Made by a program: the position numbers and the translations under genes
The notes under the pieces: model-generated
What the model was told of the DNA's origin: nothing
What the model saw: the letters and a program-made list of their open reading frames with translations, nothing else
Databases searched by the model: none
DNA from: a bacterium D16-76
Lineage (GTDB): Bacteria; Bacillota; Clostridia; Oscillospirales; Acutalibacteraceae
Reading direction: 5' to 3'
Assembly: GCA_009917445.1 (NCBI GenBank)
Contig: QZEE01000025.1
Coordinates: forward strand, 1-52,662
DNA: 52,662 nucleotides
In this document: in pieces, positions 16,346 to 24,804 of the stretch
Layout: the number at the start of each line of letters is the position of its first letter
Position numbering within the stretch: position 1 is the stretch's first letter

Positions 16346-16352
16346 TTCGACA
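16346..16352 (-). promoter_or_regulatory. Possible Spo0A box
   Basis: The minus strand reads TGTCGAAAAAC, matching the 0A-box core TGTCGAA. It lies 67 nt upstream of a promoter that serves a gene with a Spo0A-C-like domain. One short match; could be chance. Confidence 0.35.
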
Positions 16353-16418
16353 TATTTCGGGAATTAGTTTTTAAAACTGTGTCTTTTATTGTCGCCTGGC
16401 GTCAAATTTAGTATATTT

Positions 16419-16448
16419 TTGCAAATGGGATCAAATTTGTTGTATGCT
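16419..16448 (+). promoter_or_regulatory. Putative promoter of the Spo0A-C-like gene
   Basis: TTGCAA, 18-nt spacer, TATGCT, 38 nt before the ATG. Direct repeats TCAAATTT lie at 16402 and inside the spacer. Confidence 0.6.
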
Positions 16449-16486
16449 GTCTTTAGCTTCCAATTTTTGGAAAGGATGACCAGATT

Positions 16487-16975
16487 ATGACAAATGTTGA
16501 GCCCATCATTTCGCGGCTGCCCCTGCCCAAAAGCAACAATTCTTATCTTGTCCTTTGCCTGGCCGTGCAGGAAGCGGCGCGTCTTTATCCCGATTATCCC
16601 AACAAAATCTCTTTGGAGGAGCTTTGCCGGCGCATTATGCATGCCGCGGGCAAGACCAACCCCAAGTCTGTGCTGCGCTCGCTGGAACGGGCGGTGGAGT
16701 ACATCTGGCTGCACAAGGAAAACAACCCTGCTTTGCTGGCCATCTACGAGCACTCGATTGTGGACAAGCTTTCTGCCAAAGACTTCATTGCCTCCGCCGC
16801 CCGGTATATCTGCCTCCATTCCGCGTCCGCCCCGGATTCCAGCCTGCAGCTGGCCCCAACCGGCACGCCTTACCGGTATCTATCCAAGGAGGGCACGCCC
16901 TACTTTGTCATCCCCTGCAGCCATCCCGCCGTGCAGACCCTGCTGCCCGCTTTTTTGGGAGGTGACCTGCTATGA
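16487..16975 (+). CDS. Orphan Spo0A C-terminal-domain-like protein
   Basis: 162 residues without a receiver domain. Residues 19-76 (SYLVLCLAVQEAARLYP, then ISLEELCRRIMHAAGKT, then SVLRSLERAVEYIW) align with the Spo0A DNA-binding domain pattern YLxLRxAI...LYPxIA, then ...VERAIRHAIEVAW. A C-terminal extension (about 100-162) is unrelated. It may bind Spo0A-like sites or be a divergent sporulation regulator; assignment rests on motif resemblance by eye. RBS AAAGGATG. Its stop overlaps the next start by 4 nt. Confidence 0.55.
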   Translation: MTNVEPIISRLPLPKSNNSYLVLCLAVQEAARLYPDYPNKISLEELCRRIMHAAGKTNPKSVLRSLERAVEYIWLHKENNPALLAIYEHSIVDKLSAKDFIASAARYICLHSASAPDSSLQLAPTGTPYRYLSKEGTPYFVIPCSHPAVQTLLPAFLGGDLL

Positions 16976-17241
16976 CTGCCTCCCAGGTCTATGAGGCGTA
17001 CCTTGTGTGGCTGGGCGGGCATCCCCCGAAACCGGCCCGGCAGATTTTTGACCTGCCGGTAGCCAACTGCGACCTTTTCGAAGACGGAGGCCGGGTAGTC
17101 AACCGGCTCTTCTTCCTGGTGCCCGATACCTTTGGCGGCACGCTGCGGTGTTTCTCCTTCTTTGAAGAAAACACCTTTTTAAAAGACTCCCGGGGCGACA
17201 TGACCCTTGCCGGTTCCACCCTCCACCTGCTTCCCGAATAG
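16972..17241 (+). CDS. Small conserved-looking hypothetical protein coupled to the Spo0A-C-like gene
   Basis: 89 residues, no signal or membrane segment. Its ATG overlaps the upstream stop (ATGA), so the pair is translationally coupled. The region RLFFLVPDTFGGTLRCFSFFEENTF suggests a small beta-rich domain. I do not recognise the family. A terminator follows at 17267. Confidence 0.6.
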   Translation: MTASQVYEAYLVWLGGHPPKPARQIFDLPVANCDLFEDGGRVVNRLFFLVPDTFGGTLRCFSFFEENTFLKDSRGDMTLAGSTLHLLPE

Positions 17242-17266
17242 GCGGTTGCCCTGGCAGCCTTTGCCC

Positions 17267-17310
17267 AAAAGAAGAAGGGGGCCTCCCCTGAGGCCCGCCT
17301 TCTCTTTTTG
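17267..17310. terminator. Terminator shared by convergent genes
   Basis: GAAGAAGGGGGCCTC paired with GAGGCCCGCCTTCTC, then TTTTT on the plus strand and an AAAA tract on the other side, between convergent genes ending at 17241 and 17331. Confidence 0.75.
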
Positions 17311-17330
17311 CTTTCTTTTGCTTTTATGAT

Positions 17331-18911
17331 TTAGAACACCCAGGCGTTGCCCTCTTCGTCCTCTTCTTCGGCAGGTACGCCGAAATCCAGGGAGAAGGGT
17401 GGCTGGTAAGCCTGCAGCAAGGGCAGCAGCTCATCCTGCATGTTCTCTTGGGTATAGCAGGTGTCGCCAAAGACCATAGTGACCATTTTCCCCTCTTGGC
17501 ACCTTTCCCAGCGGGGCAGGCCTTCCCCGTTGGGGTCGCCGGTGCGGGCAAAGCGGACAAAGGCCCCGGACATCTGGGCGTCCAGCTTTTCGTAGCCCGG
17601 CTGGTGGCAGATGGGGATCAGCCCCCCGTTGTGGAAGAAATAGGGGATGTCGGAACAGTGCCAGGCGGCCCGGCCGCCGTCGTAATCAAAGACCTTGGCA
17701 AACATGTAGTTGTACACCGGGGCCGAGGCTTTTTTGGCCTTTTTCTTGACGTACTCCACCGTGGCCGGCAGGAATACCCCGTCCAGATCGCAGGCATAGG
17801 CCCCGCTGATATGGGGGTAGGCCTTGCGGAAGGCTTCCAGCACCTTGGGGCCGCCCTCTGGGCCGTAGAACTCGTTTGCCAGGCCCTCCTGCTCCTGGGG
17901 GGTGAGGCTGTCCCGGGCACGCCCGTCCCGGGGCCGGGCAAACTCGGCCATAACCGACCCTACCATAGTGGGCACGGTTAGGGAATGCGGGGCAAAATCC
18001 CCCTCCAAGGGGTCGCAGACATAGTAGTGGTTGGGCTTGGGGGCCCAGTTTACCGGCTTGCCCTGCTTATAGGAAGCCCGCACCGCCCGGTTTACCGCCC
18101 AGATAAACTGGGGTACCGGCACCTTTTCCAGCCTTTCGGCCTGGTCTTCGGGGATGTACAGGGCCCTTAAGATTTCCCGCACCAGCCCTTCGCCGGTGTT
18201 GCCGGCGTCCAGCAGGCCCCCAGGGGCAATGACCCCGGACATGACAATGGCCTTATGGAACAGCCCGTCCGCCTGGGGGATCTGCCCCAGCACGGTGACC
18301 TTAGCCCCGCCGCCGGACTGGCCGAAGATGGTCACATTATCCGGGTCGCCGCCAAACTGGGCGATGTTGTCCCGCACCCAGCGCAGGGCTTCCACCAGGT
18401 CGGCCATGCCCACGTTGACCGAGTTTTCGTACTTCTTCCCAAAGGCCGACATATCCAGGTAGCCAAAGGCGTTGAGCCGGTGGTTTACGCTTACCACCAC
18501 CACGTCGTCCTGCTTGGCCAGGTTAAAGCCGTCGTAGCACACCTGTTCAATGGAGGAACCCGCCGAGTAGCCCCCGCCGTGTATCCAGAACAGCACCGGC
18601 TTTTTGGCGGCAGGGTCGCAGCGGTCCGTCCACACGTTCAGGTACTGGCAGTGCTCGCTGCTGGGCCAGAACCGGTGGGGGATCATCACCTCGCCCATAG
18701 GCTGGGGCTCGCTGAGCACCGGGCAGATCATCCCATAGCTGCCCGCGTCCCGCACGCCTTCCCAGGGGTCTGCGGGCTCGGGCATTTGGAAGCGCTTGGC
18801 TTTGGCGTAGCGGATGCCGTAAAAGTGGTCTACCCCCTTAAAGCGGAAGCCCCGCAGCTTGCCCTGCTTGGTCTGTACAACAGGCGTTTCTTTTGAACAG
18901 CAGAATTCCAT
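17331..18911 (-). CDS. Type B carboxylesterase
   Basis: 526 residues, typical for the carboxylesterase/lipase type B family. Seen: N-terminal VVQTKQGKLRGF and FYGIRYAKAKRF, the oxyanion-hole WIHGGGYSAGS, nucleophile elbow IFGQSGGGAK (Ser), the acid-region FFHNG and a C-terminal GAFVRFARTGDPNG. No signal peptide, so intracellular. Hydrolyses carboxylic esters; physiological substrate unknown. It is transcribed alone from a strong promoter at 18993-19021. Confidence 0.93.
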   Translation of the reverse strand: MEFCCSKETPVVQTKQGKLRGFRFKGVDHFYGIRYAKAKRFQMPEPADPWEGVRDAGSYGMICPVLSEPQPMGEVMIPHRFWPSSEHCQYLNVWTDRCDPAAKKPVLFWIHGGGYSAGSSIEQVCYDGFNLAKQDDVVVVSVNHRLNAFGYLDMSAFGKKYENSVNVGMADLVEALRWVRDNIAQFGGDPDNVTIFGQSGGGAKVTVLGQIPQADGLFHKAIVMSGVIAPGGLLDAGNTGEGLVREILRALYIPEDQAERLEKVPVPQFIWAVNRAVRASYKQGKPVNWAPKPNHYYVCDPLEGDFAPHSLTVPTMVGSVMAEFARPRDGRARDSLTPQEQEGLANEFYGPEGGPKVLEAFRKAYPHISGAYACDLDGVFLPATVEYVKKKAKKASAPVYNYMFAKVFDYDGGRAAWHCSDIPYFFHNGGLIPICHQPGYEKLDAQMSGAFVRFARTGDPNGEGLPRWERCQEGKMVTMVFGDTCYTQENMQDELLPLLQAYQPPFSLDFGVPAEEEDEEGNAWVF

Positions 18912-18992
18912 ATGATCACTCCTCTAAAATATATCTGGCCAGCCTGCCCCTTTTGGCAGCGCAGCTTTTGTAACTGCTTATGTTCCTTTATG

Positions 18993-19021
18993 ATTGTACT
19001 GGTTTTTCAATGGGCTGTCAA
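18993..19021 (-). promoter_or_regulatory. Sigma-A promoter of the carboxylesterase gene
   Basis: On the minus strand TTGACA, 17-nt spacer, TACAAT, 82 nt before the start. Confidence 0.85.
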
Positions 19022-19039
19022 CTTTTTTATGCTGTTTTG

Positions 19040-19168
19040 CCCAATGCGGGCCCCAAAAAAGGGGGTTTTGACGATGTTTTGGCCTTCGGCAAGACCGTGG
19101 GGCGCTGCCCCACCCCCGCAAGGGGCCACGGGCCCCTTGACCCCTTCCTTTGCCTGCAAGAAAAATTT
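19040..19168. repeat. Intergenic hairpin repeat block
   Basis: No gene. Contains GTGGGGCGCTGCCCCAC and CAAGGGGCCACGGGCCCCTTG, members of the dispersed GC-rich hairpin family. Confidence 0.6.
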
Positions 19169-19202
19169 CCGGCCAGGACGCTTACAGCGCGCCCTGGCCG
19201 GG
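19169..19202 (-). terminator. Terminator after the fucose-isomerase-like gene
   Basis: Minus-strand CCGGCCAGG/CCTGGCCGG stem followed by AAATTTTTC. Confidence 0.75.
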
Positions 19203-19217
19203 TGATTTTATCTTATG

Positions 19218-20696
19218 CTATGCGAAAGGGTTTTCAGACTTATAGAGCATGCCCTTGGGCTGGTTAAAGCCAATATCCCCCACGCCCAGGAACTTAAACA
19301 CCTCAAACAGCGCCTTGCCGTGGTGGCCAAAGGCAACCGCGCCGTGATGGGGGTAATTCTTCTCAATGAGCACATGGCGGTAGAAACGGCCCATTTCCGC
19401 TATGGCAAACACCCCAATGCCCCCAAAGGACCGGGTGGCTACCGGCAGCACCTCACCCTGGGCTACATAGGCGCGCAGCTGGCAGTCGGCGGTGCTTTGC
19501 AGGCGGAAGAAGGTGATATCCCCAGGCTGTATGTCCCCTTCCAGGGTGCCCTGGGTCACCTCTTCGGGCAGGCTGCGCGCCATAATCAGCTGGTACTTCA
19601 TGGTGGGGCTGCACAGCTTTTTCGAGCAGGTATTGCCGCAGTGGAAGCCCATAAAGGTATCGGTCAGGCTATAGGGGAATTTGCCCTCAATGTCCGACTT
19701 GTACATATCCTTGGGCACTGTATTGTTGATGTCCAGCAGGGTGACTACATCCCCGCTAACGCAGGTACCGATAAATTCAGACAGCGTACCCCAAATGTCT
19801 ACCTCGCAGGAAACCGGGATGCCCCGGCCGGTCAGGCGGGAGTTTACATAGCAGGGCACAAAGCCGAACTGGGTCTGGAAAGCGGGCCAGCATTTGCTGG
19901 TTAAGGCCACGTATTTCCGGTAGCCCTTGTGCGCTTCTATCCAATCTAAAAGGGTGATTTCGTACTGGGCCAGCTTTTCCAAGATTTCGGGCTTTTTGTT
20001 GCCCTCCCCCAGCTCCTGGGCCATTTCCTTGGCGATTTCCGGGATGCGCGGGTCCCCGGCATGCTTGTGGAAGGCTTCGAACAGATCCAGCTCGGAGTTT
20101 TCCTCGATCTCCACCCCTAAATCGTACAGCCGCTTGATGGGCGCGTTGCAGGCCAAGAAATTCAGTGGCCGGGGGCCAAAGCTGATGATTTTTAAATCCT
20201 TAAGCCCCACCAGCGCCCGGGCAATGGGGATGAACTCGTGGATGCGGTCGGCGCAGTCTTCGGCGTCGCCTACGGGGTTTTCGGGGATGTAGGCCTTGAC
20301 CTCCCGCAGCTTCAGGTTATAGCTGGCATTGAGCATGCCGCAGTAGGCGTCCCCCCGGCCGCCTACCAGGTTGTCCCCGCTTTCCTCTGCCGCGGCAATG
20401 AACATGCAGGGGCCGTCAAAGTGCTTGGCCAAAAGGGTCTCCGAAATCTCCGGGCCAAAGTTGCCCAGGTACACGGCCAAGGCGTTGCAGCCAGCCTTTT
20501 TTACGTCCTCTAAAGCCTGCACCATATGGATTTCCGACTCTACAATACAGATAGGGCACTCGTATACGCCTGCCCCGCCGTATTTTTTGTGGTAGGCCTC
20601 CATCAGCGCCTGGCGGCGGCCTACGGACAAAGACTCGGGGAAGCAGTCCCGGGACACTGCCACCACGCCAACCTTGATTTCTGGGATATTTGTCAT
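19218..20696 (-). CDS. L-fucose/L-arabinose isomerase-family protein
   Basis: 492 residues. N-terminal Rossmann-like half (KVGVVAVSRDCFP, ALAVYLGNFGPE) and a C-terminal catalytic half with CEVDIWGTLSEF, TLLDINN and the FHCGNT motif that carries metal/substrate ligands in the fucose isomerase fold. Such enzymes convert aldoses to ketoses with Mn2+, in sugar catabolism. The exact sugar is not decidable, and no sugar kinase or transporter is adjacent. Start ATG follows AGGAGGAGAAACGT. The RNHCP gene lies 33 nt upstream on the same strand, so they are probably co-transcribed. Confidence 0.85.
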   Translation of the reverse strand: MTNIPEIKVGVVAVSRDCFPESLSVGRRQALMEAYHKKYGGAGVYECPICIVESEIHMVQALEDVKKAGCNALAVYLGNFGPEISETLLAKHFDGPCMFIAAAEESGDNLVGGRGDAYCGMLNASYNLKLREVKAYIPENPVGDAEDCADRIHEFIPIARALVGLKDLKIISFGPRPLNFLACNAPIKRLYDLGVEIEENSELDLFEAFHKHAGDPRIPEIAKEMAQELGEGNKKPEILEKLAQYEITLLDWIEAHKGYRKYVALTSKCWPAFQTQFGFVPCYVNSRLTGRGIPVSCEVDIWGTLSEFIGTCVSGDVVTLLDINNTVPKDMYKSDIEGKFPYSLTDTFMGFHCGNTCSKKLCSPTMKYQLIMARSLPEEVTQGTLEGDIQPGDITFFRLQSTADCQLRAYVAQGEVLPVATRSFGGIGVFAIAEMGRFYRHVLIEKNYPHHGAVAFGHHGKALFEVFKFLGVGDIGFNQPKGMLYKSENPFA

Positions 20697-20729
20697 ACGT
20701 TTCTCCTCCTTGGTTTTATGGGTACTGTT

Positions 20730-21182
20730 TTACTCCTGTGCCTCTGGCGCCGCCTGCTTGGGCAGGTCGCCAGAGCCGCCCATCATCCTGGTCAATTCCT
20801 CTATGCGTTCTAAGGGGAAGGGCGGGCAGGCCAAAGGCTTTAGGGCAATGGACATAAGCTTCATGGGGTTGTCGTCGGCCAGCACCCGGTTCGAGCTTAA
20901 CGCACCGCAGCGCTTGCACCGGTGGACAATAGCCCACTCCCCGTTATGGCGCACCCACACGGCAATGGGCTCCATCACCCCCCCGCAGTCAGACGCCCGG
21001 TCGCCGGGCTCTATGTCCACATGCAGGCTGGAAAGGCAGTTGGGGCAGTGGTTCCGGTGGCCGCTGCCGGCCCCGGCCGGTACCACCTCGCGGCCGCAGG
21101 CCTTACAGGTGAAAATTTCGTCGCAGGCATGGGTTTTGTAAAAACCTTTTTCATATTGGCGTCGTTTGTGTTCCCGGTTCAT
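20730..21182 (-). CDS. RNHCP-domain zinc-binding protein
   Basis: 150 residues. Two zinc-ribbon-like Cys pairs: FTCKACGREVVP and RNHCPNCLSS (the RNHCP signature), followed by DCGGVMEPIAVW and VHRCKRCGALSSNR. Small cytosolic family of unknown role, found widely in bacteria, probably nucleic-acid related. An in-frame start at 21266 is rejected because it overlaps the promoter; ATG at 21182 follows GGGGAGCG. Confidence 0.85.
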   Translation of the reverse strand: MNREHKRRQYEKGFYKTHACDEIFTCKACGREVVPAGAGSGHRNHCPNCLSSLHVDIEPGDRASDCGGVMEPIAVWVRHNGEWAIVHRCKRCGALSSNRVLADDNPMKLMSIALKPLACPPFPLERIEELTRMMGGSGDLPKQAAPEAQE

Positions 21183-21215
21183 GTGCGCACGCTCCCCTTG
21201 CTTTTTATTGGGAAC

Positions 21216-21244
21216 AGTATACCACACGCCCCGCAAAAAGTAAA
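21216..21244 (-). promoter_or_regulatory. Promoter of the RNHCP gene
   Basis: On the minus strand TTTACT, 17-nt spacer, TATACT, about 34 nt before the start. Confidence 0.7.
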
Positions 21245-21297
21245 GCGCGCAGGAGCCCTCCCGCACGCTTTGCCTTCTTACATGTTGTGGGTTCTAA

Positions 21298-21445
21298 GAC
21301 CTTAGGGGCGTTGCCCCTAAAACCCCGCTAACGCTTTTAGAGCCTCCGGCGCAAAAGGCGCGCCTGCGGCAAGACCGTCTCCGACGGCTCAGGGGCTTTG
21401 CCCCCGAGACCCCCACAAGGGGCCACGCGCCCCTTGACCGCGTTT
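21298..21445. repeat. Intergenic hairpin repeat block
   Basis: No gene. Contains TTAGGGGCGTTGCCCCTAA, GGCTCAGGGGCTTTGCCCCCGAG and CAAGGGGCCACGCGCCCCTTG hairpins. Confidence 0.65.
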
Positions 21446-21466
21446 GCGCTTCGCGGCTCTCTCTTT

Positions 21467-23164
21467 TTAGATGCCCAGCAAGCCCGGCACAGCGTCCTTC
21501 ATCTTCTGGATGACCGCCTCGCTGTCCGCCCGGGTAGCGCCCTTGCCAGACAGGTAGATTTTGATCTTCGGCTCTGTACCAGAGGGCCGCACGATCAGCT
21601 TGCAGCCATTTTCCAACCGGTACTCCAGCACATTGGACTTGGGCAGGTCAATATCGCCCTCTACGTCCCCATAAGACTTGGACGCCTGGTAATCGCTGCG
21701 CCCAACCACCTTGGCCCCGGCAATCTCTGCGGGCGGCGCGCTCCGCAGGGTGTCCATGATGCCGTTCATGGTCTTCATGCCGTCCTCGCCCTCAAAGCCG
21801 AAGTTGCACAGGTCGTTTTTATAGTAGCCGTATTTTTCGTAAAGGGCGTTCATGGCGTCAACCAAAGTCAAGCCCTTTTCCTTATAATAAGAGGCCATCT
21901 CGCAGATGAGCATGCTGCCGTCCACGGCATCCTTATCCCGCACATAGCCGCCGGACAAATACCCGTAGCTCTCTTCAAAGCCCAAAAGGTAGCTGTCCGC
22001 GCTGCCCTCCTTCTCTTCCAGCTCGGCGATAATGTCGCCAATATACTTAAAGCCCGTCAGGCACCGGCGCAGCTCTACCCCGTATTCCTTGGCAATGGGG
22101 TCTACCATGTCGGTGCTTACAATGGTGGTCACCGCTACCGGGTGGGCGGGCAGCCTGCCCTGCTCCTTTTTCACGCGGGCAATAAAGTCTAACAGCATAA
22201 TGCCCACTTCGTTGCCGGTCATCAGCACATATTCGCCTTTCTGATTTACGGCGATGCCTACCCGGTCGCAGTCGGGGTCTGTGGCCAAAAGCAGGTCGGG
22301 CTGTACCTTTTCGCACAGCTCCAAGCCCTTCTGCAAGGCCTCCCGGATTTCCGGGTTGGGGTACGGGCAGGTGGGGAAGTTGCCGTCCGGCTCGCTTTGC
22401 TCGGGCACAATGGCGATGTCCTTTACGCCGATTTTATCCAAAATGCGGGTAACGCACATTTTGCCGCTGCCGTTTAGGGGGGTGTATACCAGCTTCAGGT
22501 TGCTGGCGTCGCCGATCAGGCTTTCCTTGTACACGTCGCCGATAAAGGAATCTACCGTCTCTTCGCCGATGTACTCGATGAGGCCCTTGTCCAAGCCCTC
22601 CTGGAAATCCATCTTCTTTACGTCCGCGAAAATGTCCAGGGAGTTGATCTCGTTCATAATGCCGTCGGCCATGTCCGCCGTTACCTGGCAGCCGTCCGAC
22701 CCGTAGGCCTTATAGCCGTTGTACTTGGCCGGGTTGTGGCTGGCCGTTACGCAGATGCCCGCGTCGCACTTTAAGTGCCGCACCGCGTAGGACAGCGCCG
22801 GGGTAGGCATCAGCTGGGGATACAGGTAGGCCTTGATGCCGTTGGCCGCCAGCACCGCCGCCGACTGCTGGGCAAACAGCACGCCCTTGTTGCGGCTGTC
22901 ATGGGCGATGGCCACGCTTTGGGGCTTGCCGCCGGCATGCTGCAAAAGGTAATTGGCCATACCCTGGGTGGCCTTGCGCACCGTGTAGACGTTCATGCGG
23001 TTGGTGCCCGCGCCCAGCACGCCCCGCAGGCCGCCGGTGCCAAATTCCAGGTCCCGGTAGAAGCGGTCGTTGATTTCCTCGGGCTTATCTTTGACGGAAA
23101 GGAGCTCTTCCGCCAGGTCCTTGTCGTCCAGCTCCTGCTTAAGCCATCTCTCATATTCTGACAT
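21467..23164 (-). CDS. Phosphoglucomutase/phosphomannomutase (alpha-D-phosphohexomutase)
   Basis: 565 residues, typical of the long PGM2/PgcA group. Domain 1 carries FGTGGLRG and the phosphoserine loop VTASHNPAKYNGYK; domain 2 the metal loop ATDPDCDRVG; domain 3 the sugar-binding GFEESYGYLSG; domain 4 the phosphate-binding RPSGTEPKIK. Interconverts hexose 1- and 6-phosphates in the cytosol, feeding glycogen and cell-wall precursor synthesis. Transcribed alone from a strong promoter. Confidence 0.95.
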   Translation of the reverse strand: MSEYERWLKQELDDKDLAEELLSVKDKPEEINDRFYRDLEFGTGGLRGVLGAGTNRMNVYTVRKATQGMANYLLQHAGGKPQSVAIAHDSRNKGVLFAQQSAAVLAANGIKAYLYPQLMPTPALSYAVRHLKCDAGICVTASHNPAKYNGYKAYGSDGCQVTADMADGIMNEINSLDIFADVKKMDFQEGLDKGLIEYIGEETVDSFIGDVYKESLIGDASNLKLVYTPLNGSGKMCVTRILDKIGVKDIAIVPEQSEPDGNFPTCPYPNPEIREALQKGLELCEKVQPDLLLATDPDCDRVGIAVNQKGEYVLMTGNEVGIMLLDFIARVKKEQGRLPAHPVAVTTIVSTDMVDPIAKEYGVELRRCLTGFKYIGDIIAELEEKEGSADSYLLGFEESYGYLSGGYVRDKDAVDGSMLICEMASYYKEKGLTLVDAMNALYEKYGYYKNDLCNFGFEGEDGMKTMNGIMDTLRSAPPAEIAGAKVVGRSDYQASKSYGDVEGDIDLPKSNVLEYRLENGCKLIVRPSGTEPKIKIYLSGKGATRADSEAVIQKMKDAVPGLLGI

Positions 23165-23237
23165 GTTCCATCGTCCCTTTCTTAGCTTTGCATCCTACCC
23201 CGCGCCGCAGGGCAATCTGCTAAAGTTTCTATTACTA

Positions 23238-23266
23238 AGATTACCATTTTTTGTACTGCTTGTCAA
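23238..23266 (-). promoter_or_regulatory. Sigma-A promoter of the phosphohexomutase gene
   Basis: On the minus strand TTGACA, 17-nt spacer, TAATCT, 74 nt before the start. Confidence 0.85.
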
Positions 23267-23269
23267 CTC

Positions 23270-23850
23270 GAAATGTGGAAGCCGCAGCGGGTTTTGCCGC
23301 CATTCCCGCCCCTTTTGCGGCGCGGCCTTAAAGAGCGTACCTTAATAAAAGAAATCGGTTTAAGGCAGGCCGGGCACATAGATGCCGCCCCCACGGCTTA
23401 AAATAAAAAGCAGCGCCGCCCCCGTCGATTTAAAAAAAGAAAAGGCCAAAGGGCCCCCCGGACTTTTGCATCGTGTGGGGCTGGCGTTTGCCCTGCGGCA
23501 AAAACTATTATGGCGCAAAAGATTTGCAGGCCGCGCACCGGCAGGCCTTTAGAGAGGCCAGCGCCTTATGCCCAAAACATTTCATGTGCCCCCGCAAGGA
23601 AAGGCGGGCCGGTGAAAAAAGCAAAAATCTTACAGATTGCCCTGGGCGTGGGTATTGGGCCTGAAATTCTCGGATAAAAGGAAAAATCACGCAAATACTA
23701 CCCATTGCAGGCGACTGGGGCCGGGTATGAAGGTTAGGACCTTTCTCCAAAAGCACGGAAGGGATTTTGGGATAGCGGAAAACCCGCAGCGGCTCTAAGT
23801 GGGCTGAGATTTATAGATTACACAAAACCATCTGGAAAGGAACGCGAAAT
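23270..23850. other. Long gap without a recognisable gene
   Basis: About 580 nt upstream of spoVT. Only short unconvincing frames. Local hairpins occur, for example GGCCTTTAGAGAGGCC near 23546 and CCCGCAAGGAAAGGCGGG near 23594. No RNA family was recognised and no clear sigma-A promoter was seen. RBS GGAAAGGAACGCG precedes spoVT. Confidence 0.5.
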
Positions 23851-23851
23851 C

Positions 23852-24391
23852 ATGAAAGCTACTGGTATAGTACGCAGGATCGACGACCTAGGCCGGGTCG
23901 TCATCCCCAAAGAGATACGGCGCACGCTGAAGATACGGGAGGGCATGCCCATGGAGATTTTCACAGACGTTTCCGGCGGCGTGATCCTGAAAAAGTATTC
24001 CCCTGTAGGGGAGATGTCCCAGCTGGCCTCTGCCTATGCCGAGACCCTGGTACACCTTACGGGCTACGCGGCGGTAGTCTGCGACACCGAGCAGATCATT
24101 GCCGCGGCGGGCCCGGTAAAAAAGGAGCTCCTGCACAAGCCCCTGGCCCCCCAGCTGGAAGAGCTGGTACAGGCCAAGCGCATTTTCATTTCCGGCGGCG
24201 AAAACACCGTCCTGGTAGCCCAGGGCCTCACACCGACAGCCCTGGCCGTCTTCCCTGTTGTGTCCTCTGGCGACGTAATGGGCGCCGTCATGCTCATAAA
24301 AGGTGAAAAATCCCCGGCCCGCATCTCCGCCGAAGCCGCCGAAAGCGCCAAAGCCGCCTCCATGTTCCTCTCCCGCCAACTGGAAGCCTGA
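23852..24391 (+). CDS. spoVT: Stage V sporulation protein T
   Basis: 179 residues, full length. N-terminal AbrB-fold DNA-binding domain (MKATGIVRRIDDLGRVVIPK, then RRTLKIREG.P.EIF), near-identical in style to Bacillus SpoVT, followed by a GAF-like domain (LASAYAETLVHLTGYAAVVC to the end). SpoVT is a forespore regulator acting with sigma-G. It stands alone here; no sigma-G promoter could be picked with confidence. Its presence supports a spore-forming lineage. Confidence 0.95.
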   Translation: MKATGIVRRIDDLGRVVIPKEIRRTLKIREGMPMEIFTDVSGGVILKKYSPVGEMSQLASAYAETLVHLTGYAAVVCDTEQIIAAAGPVKKELLHKPLAPQLEELVQAKRIFISGGENTVLVAQGLTPTALAVFPVVSSGDVMGAVMLIKGEKSPARISAEAAESAKAASMFLSRQLEA

Positions 24392-24414
24392 CCAGGGGGA
24401 TAAAATCCCCCTGG
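24392..24414 (+). terminator. Hairpin after spoVT
   Basis: CCAGGGGGAT/ATCCCCCTGG immediately past the stop, same design as the hairpin after the ABC ATPase gene. Confidence 0.5.
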
Positions 24415-24569
24415 ACCCCCACGCTTCGCTTCCCGCGCACAGACGTGGGTGCGTTCTCGGCGGGAGCGGCCCGCGTCTATTGTGTTTTATTGACGGTATT
24501 GTTATACTGCCCGGGAGCACGCAAGCGCTAATACGCAGTATTTGCGCTTACACGCGATGGCAACGGGTA

Positions 24570-24628
24570 GCCGCGTGAATTCTTCACGCGGCGGCTTCCC
24601 ACCACCAACCAGTGAGCGTAAGCGAGCG
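24570..24628 (+). repeat. Palindrome-plus-tail repeat, copy 1 (upstream of rimP)
   Basis: GCCGCGTGAATTCTTCACGCGGC is a perfect hairpin followed by CCCACCACCAACCAGTGAGCG. An inverted, diverged copy lies at 26625-26682, beyond nusA. Confidence 0.65.
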
Positions 24629-24634
24629 TCCCCG

Positions 24635-24680
24635 CGTCGCGGGTGCAGCGTCACGCTGCCGTCACGCTGCCGTCACGCTG
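24635..24680 (+). repeat. Short tandem repeat
   Basis: Three consecutive copies of an 11-nt unit, CGTCACGCTGC, just upstream of the rimP promoter. Confidence 0.65.
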
Positions 24681-24701
24681 CAAATAATGTTTTGGGGGGC
24701 C

Positions 24702-24730
24702 TTGATTTTTGGGGAAGCGGGTGGTATACT
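24702..24730 (+). promoter_or_regulatory. Sigma-A promoter of the rimP-nusA-infB cluster
   Basis: TTGATT, 17-nt spacer, TATACT, 75 nt before rimP. Confidence 0.85.
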
Positions 24731-24804
24731 AGATATGGTAAATAGTAGGATGATGAAAGAGTGGGGCGACCCGCTCTTTTGTTTGCTTTGGCAGGAAAGG
24801 AAGG

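Noticed and set aside
20730-21266. Longer N-terminus for the RNHCP protein
   Set aside because: The extension covers the TATACT promoter; the inner ATG has a proper ribosome site.
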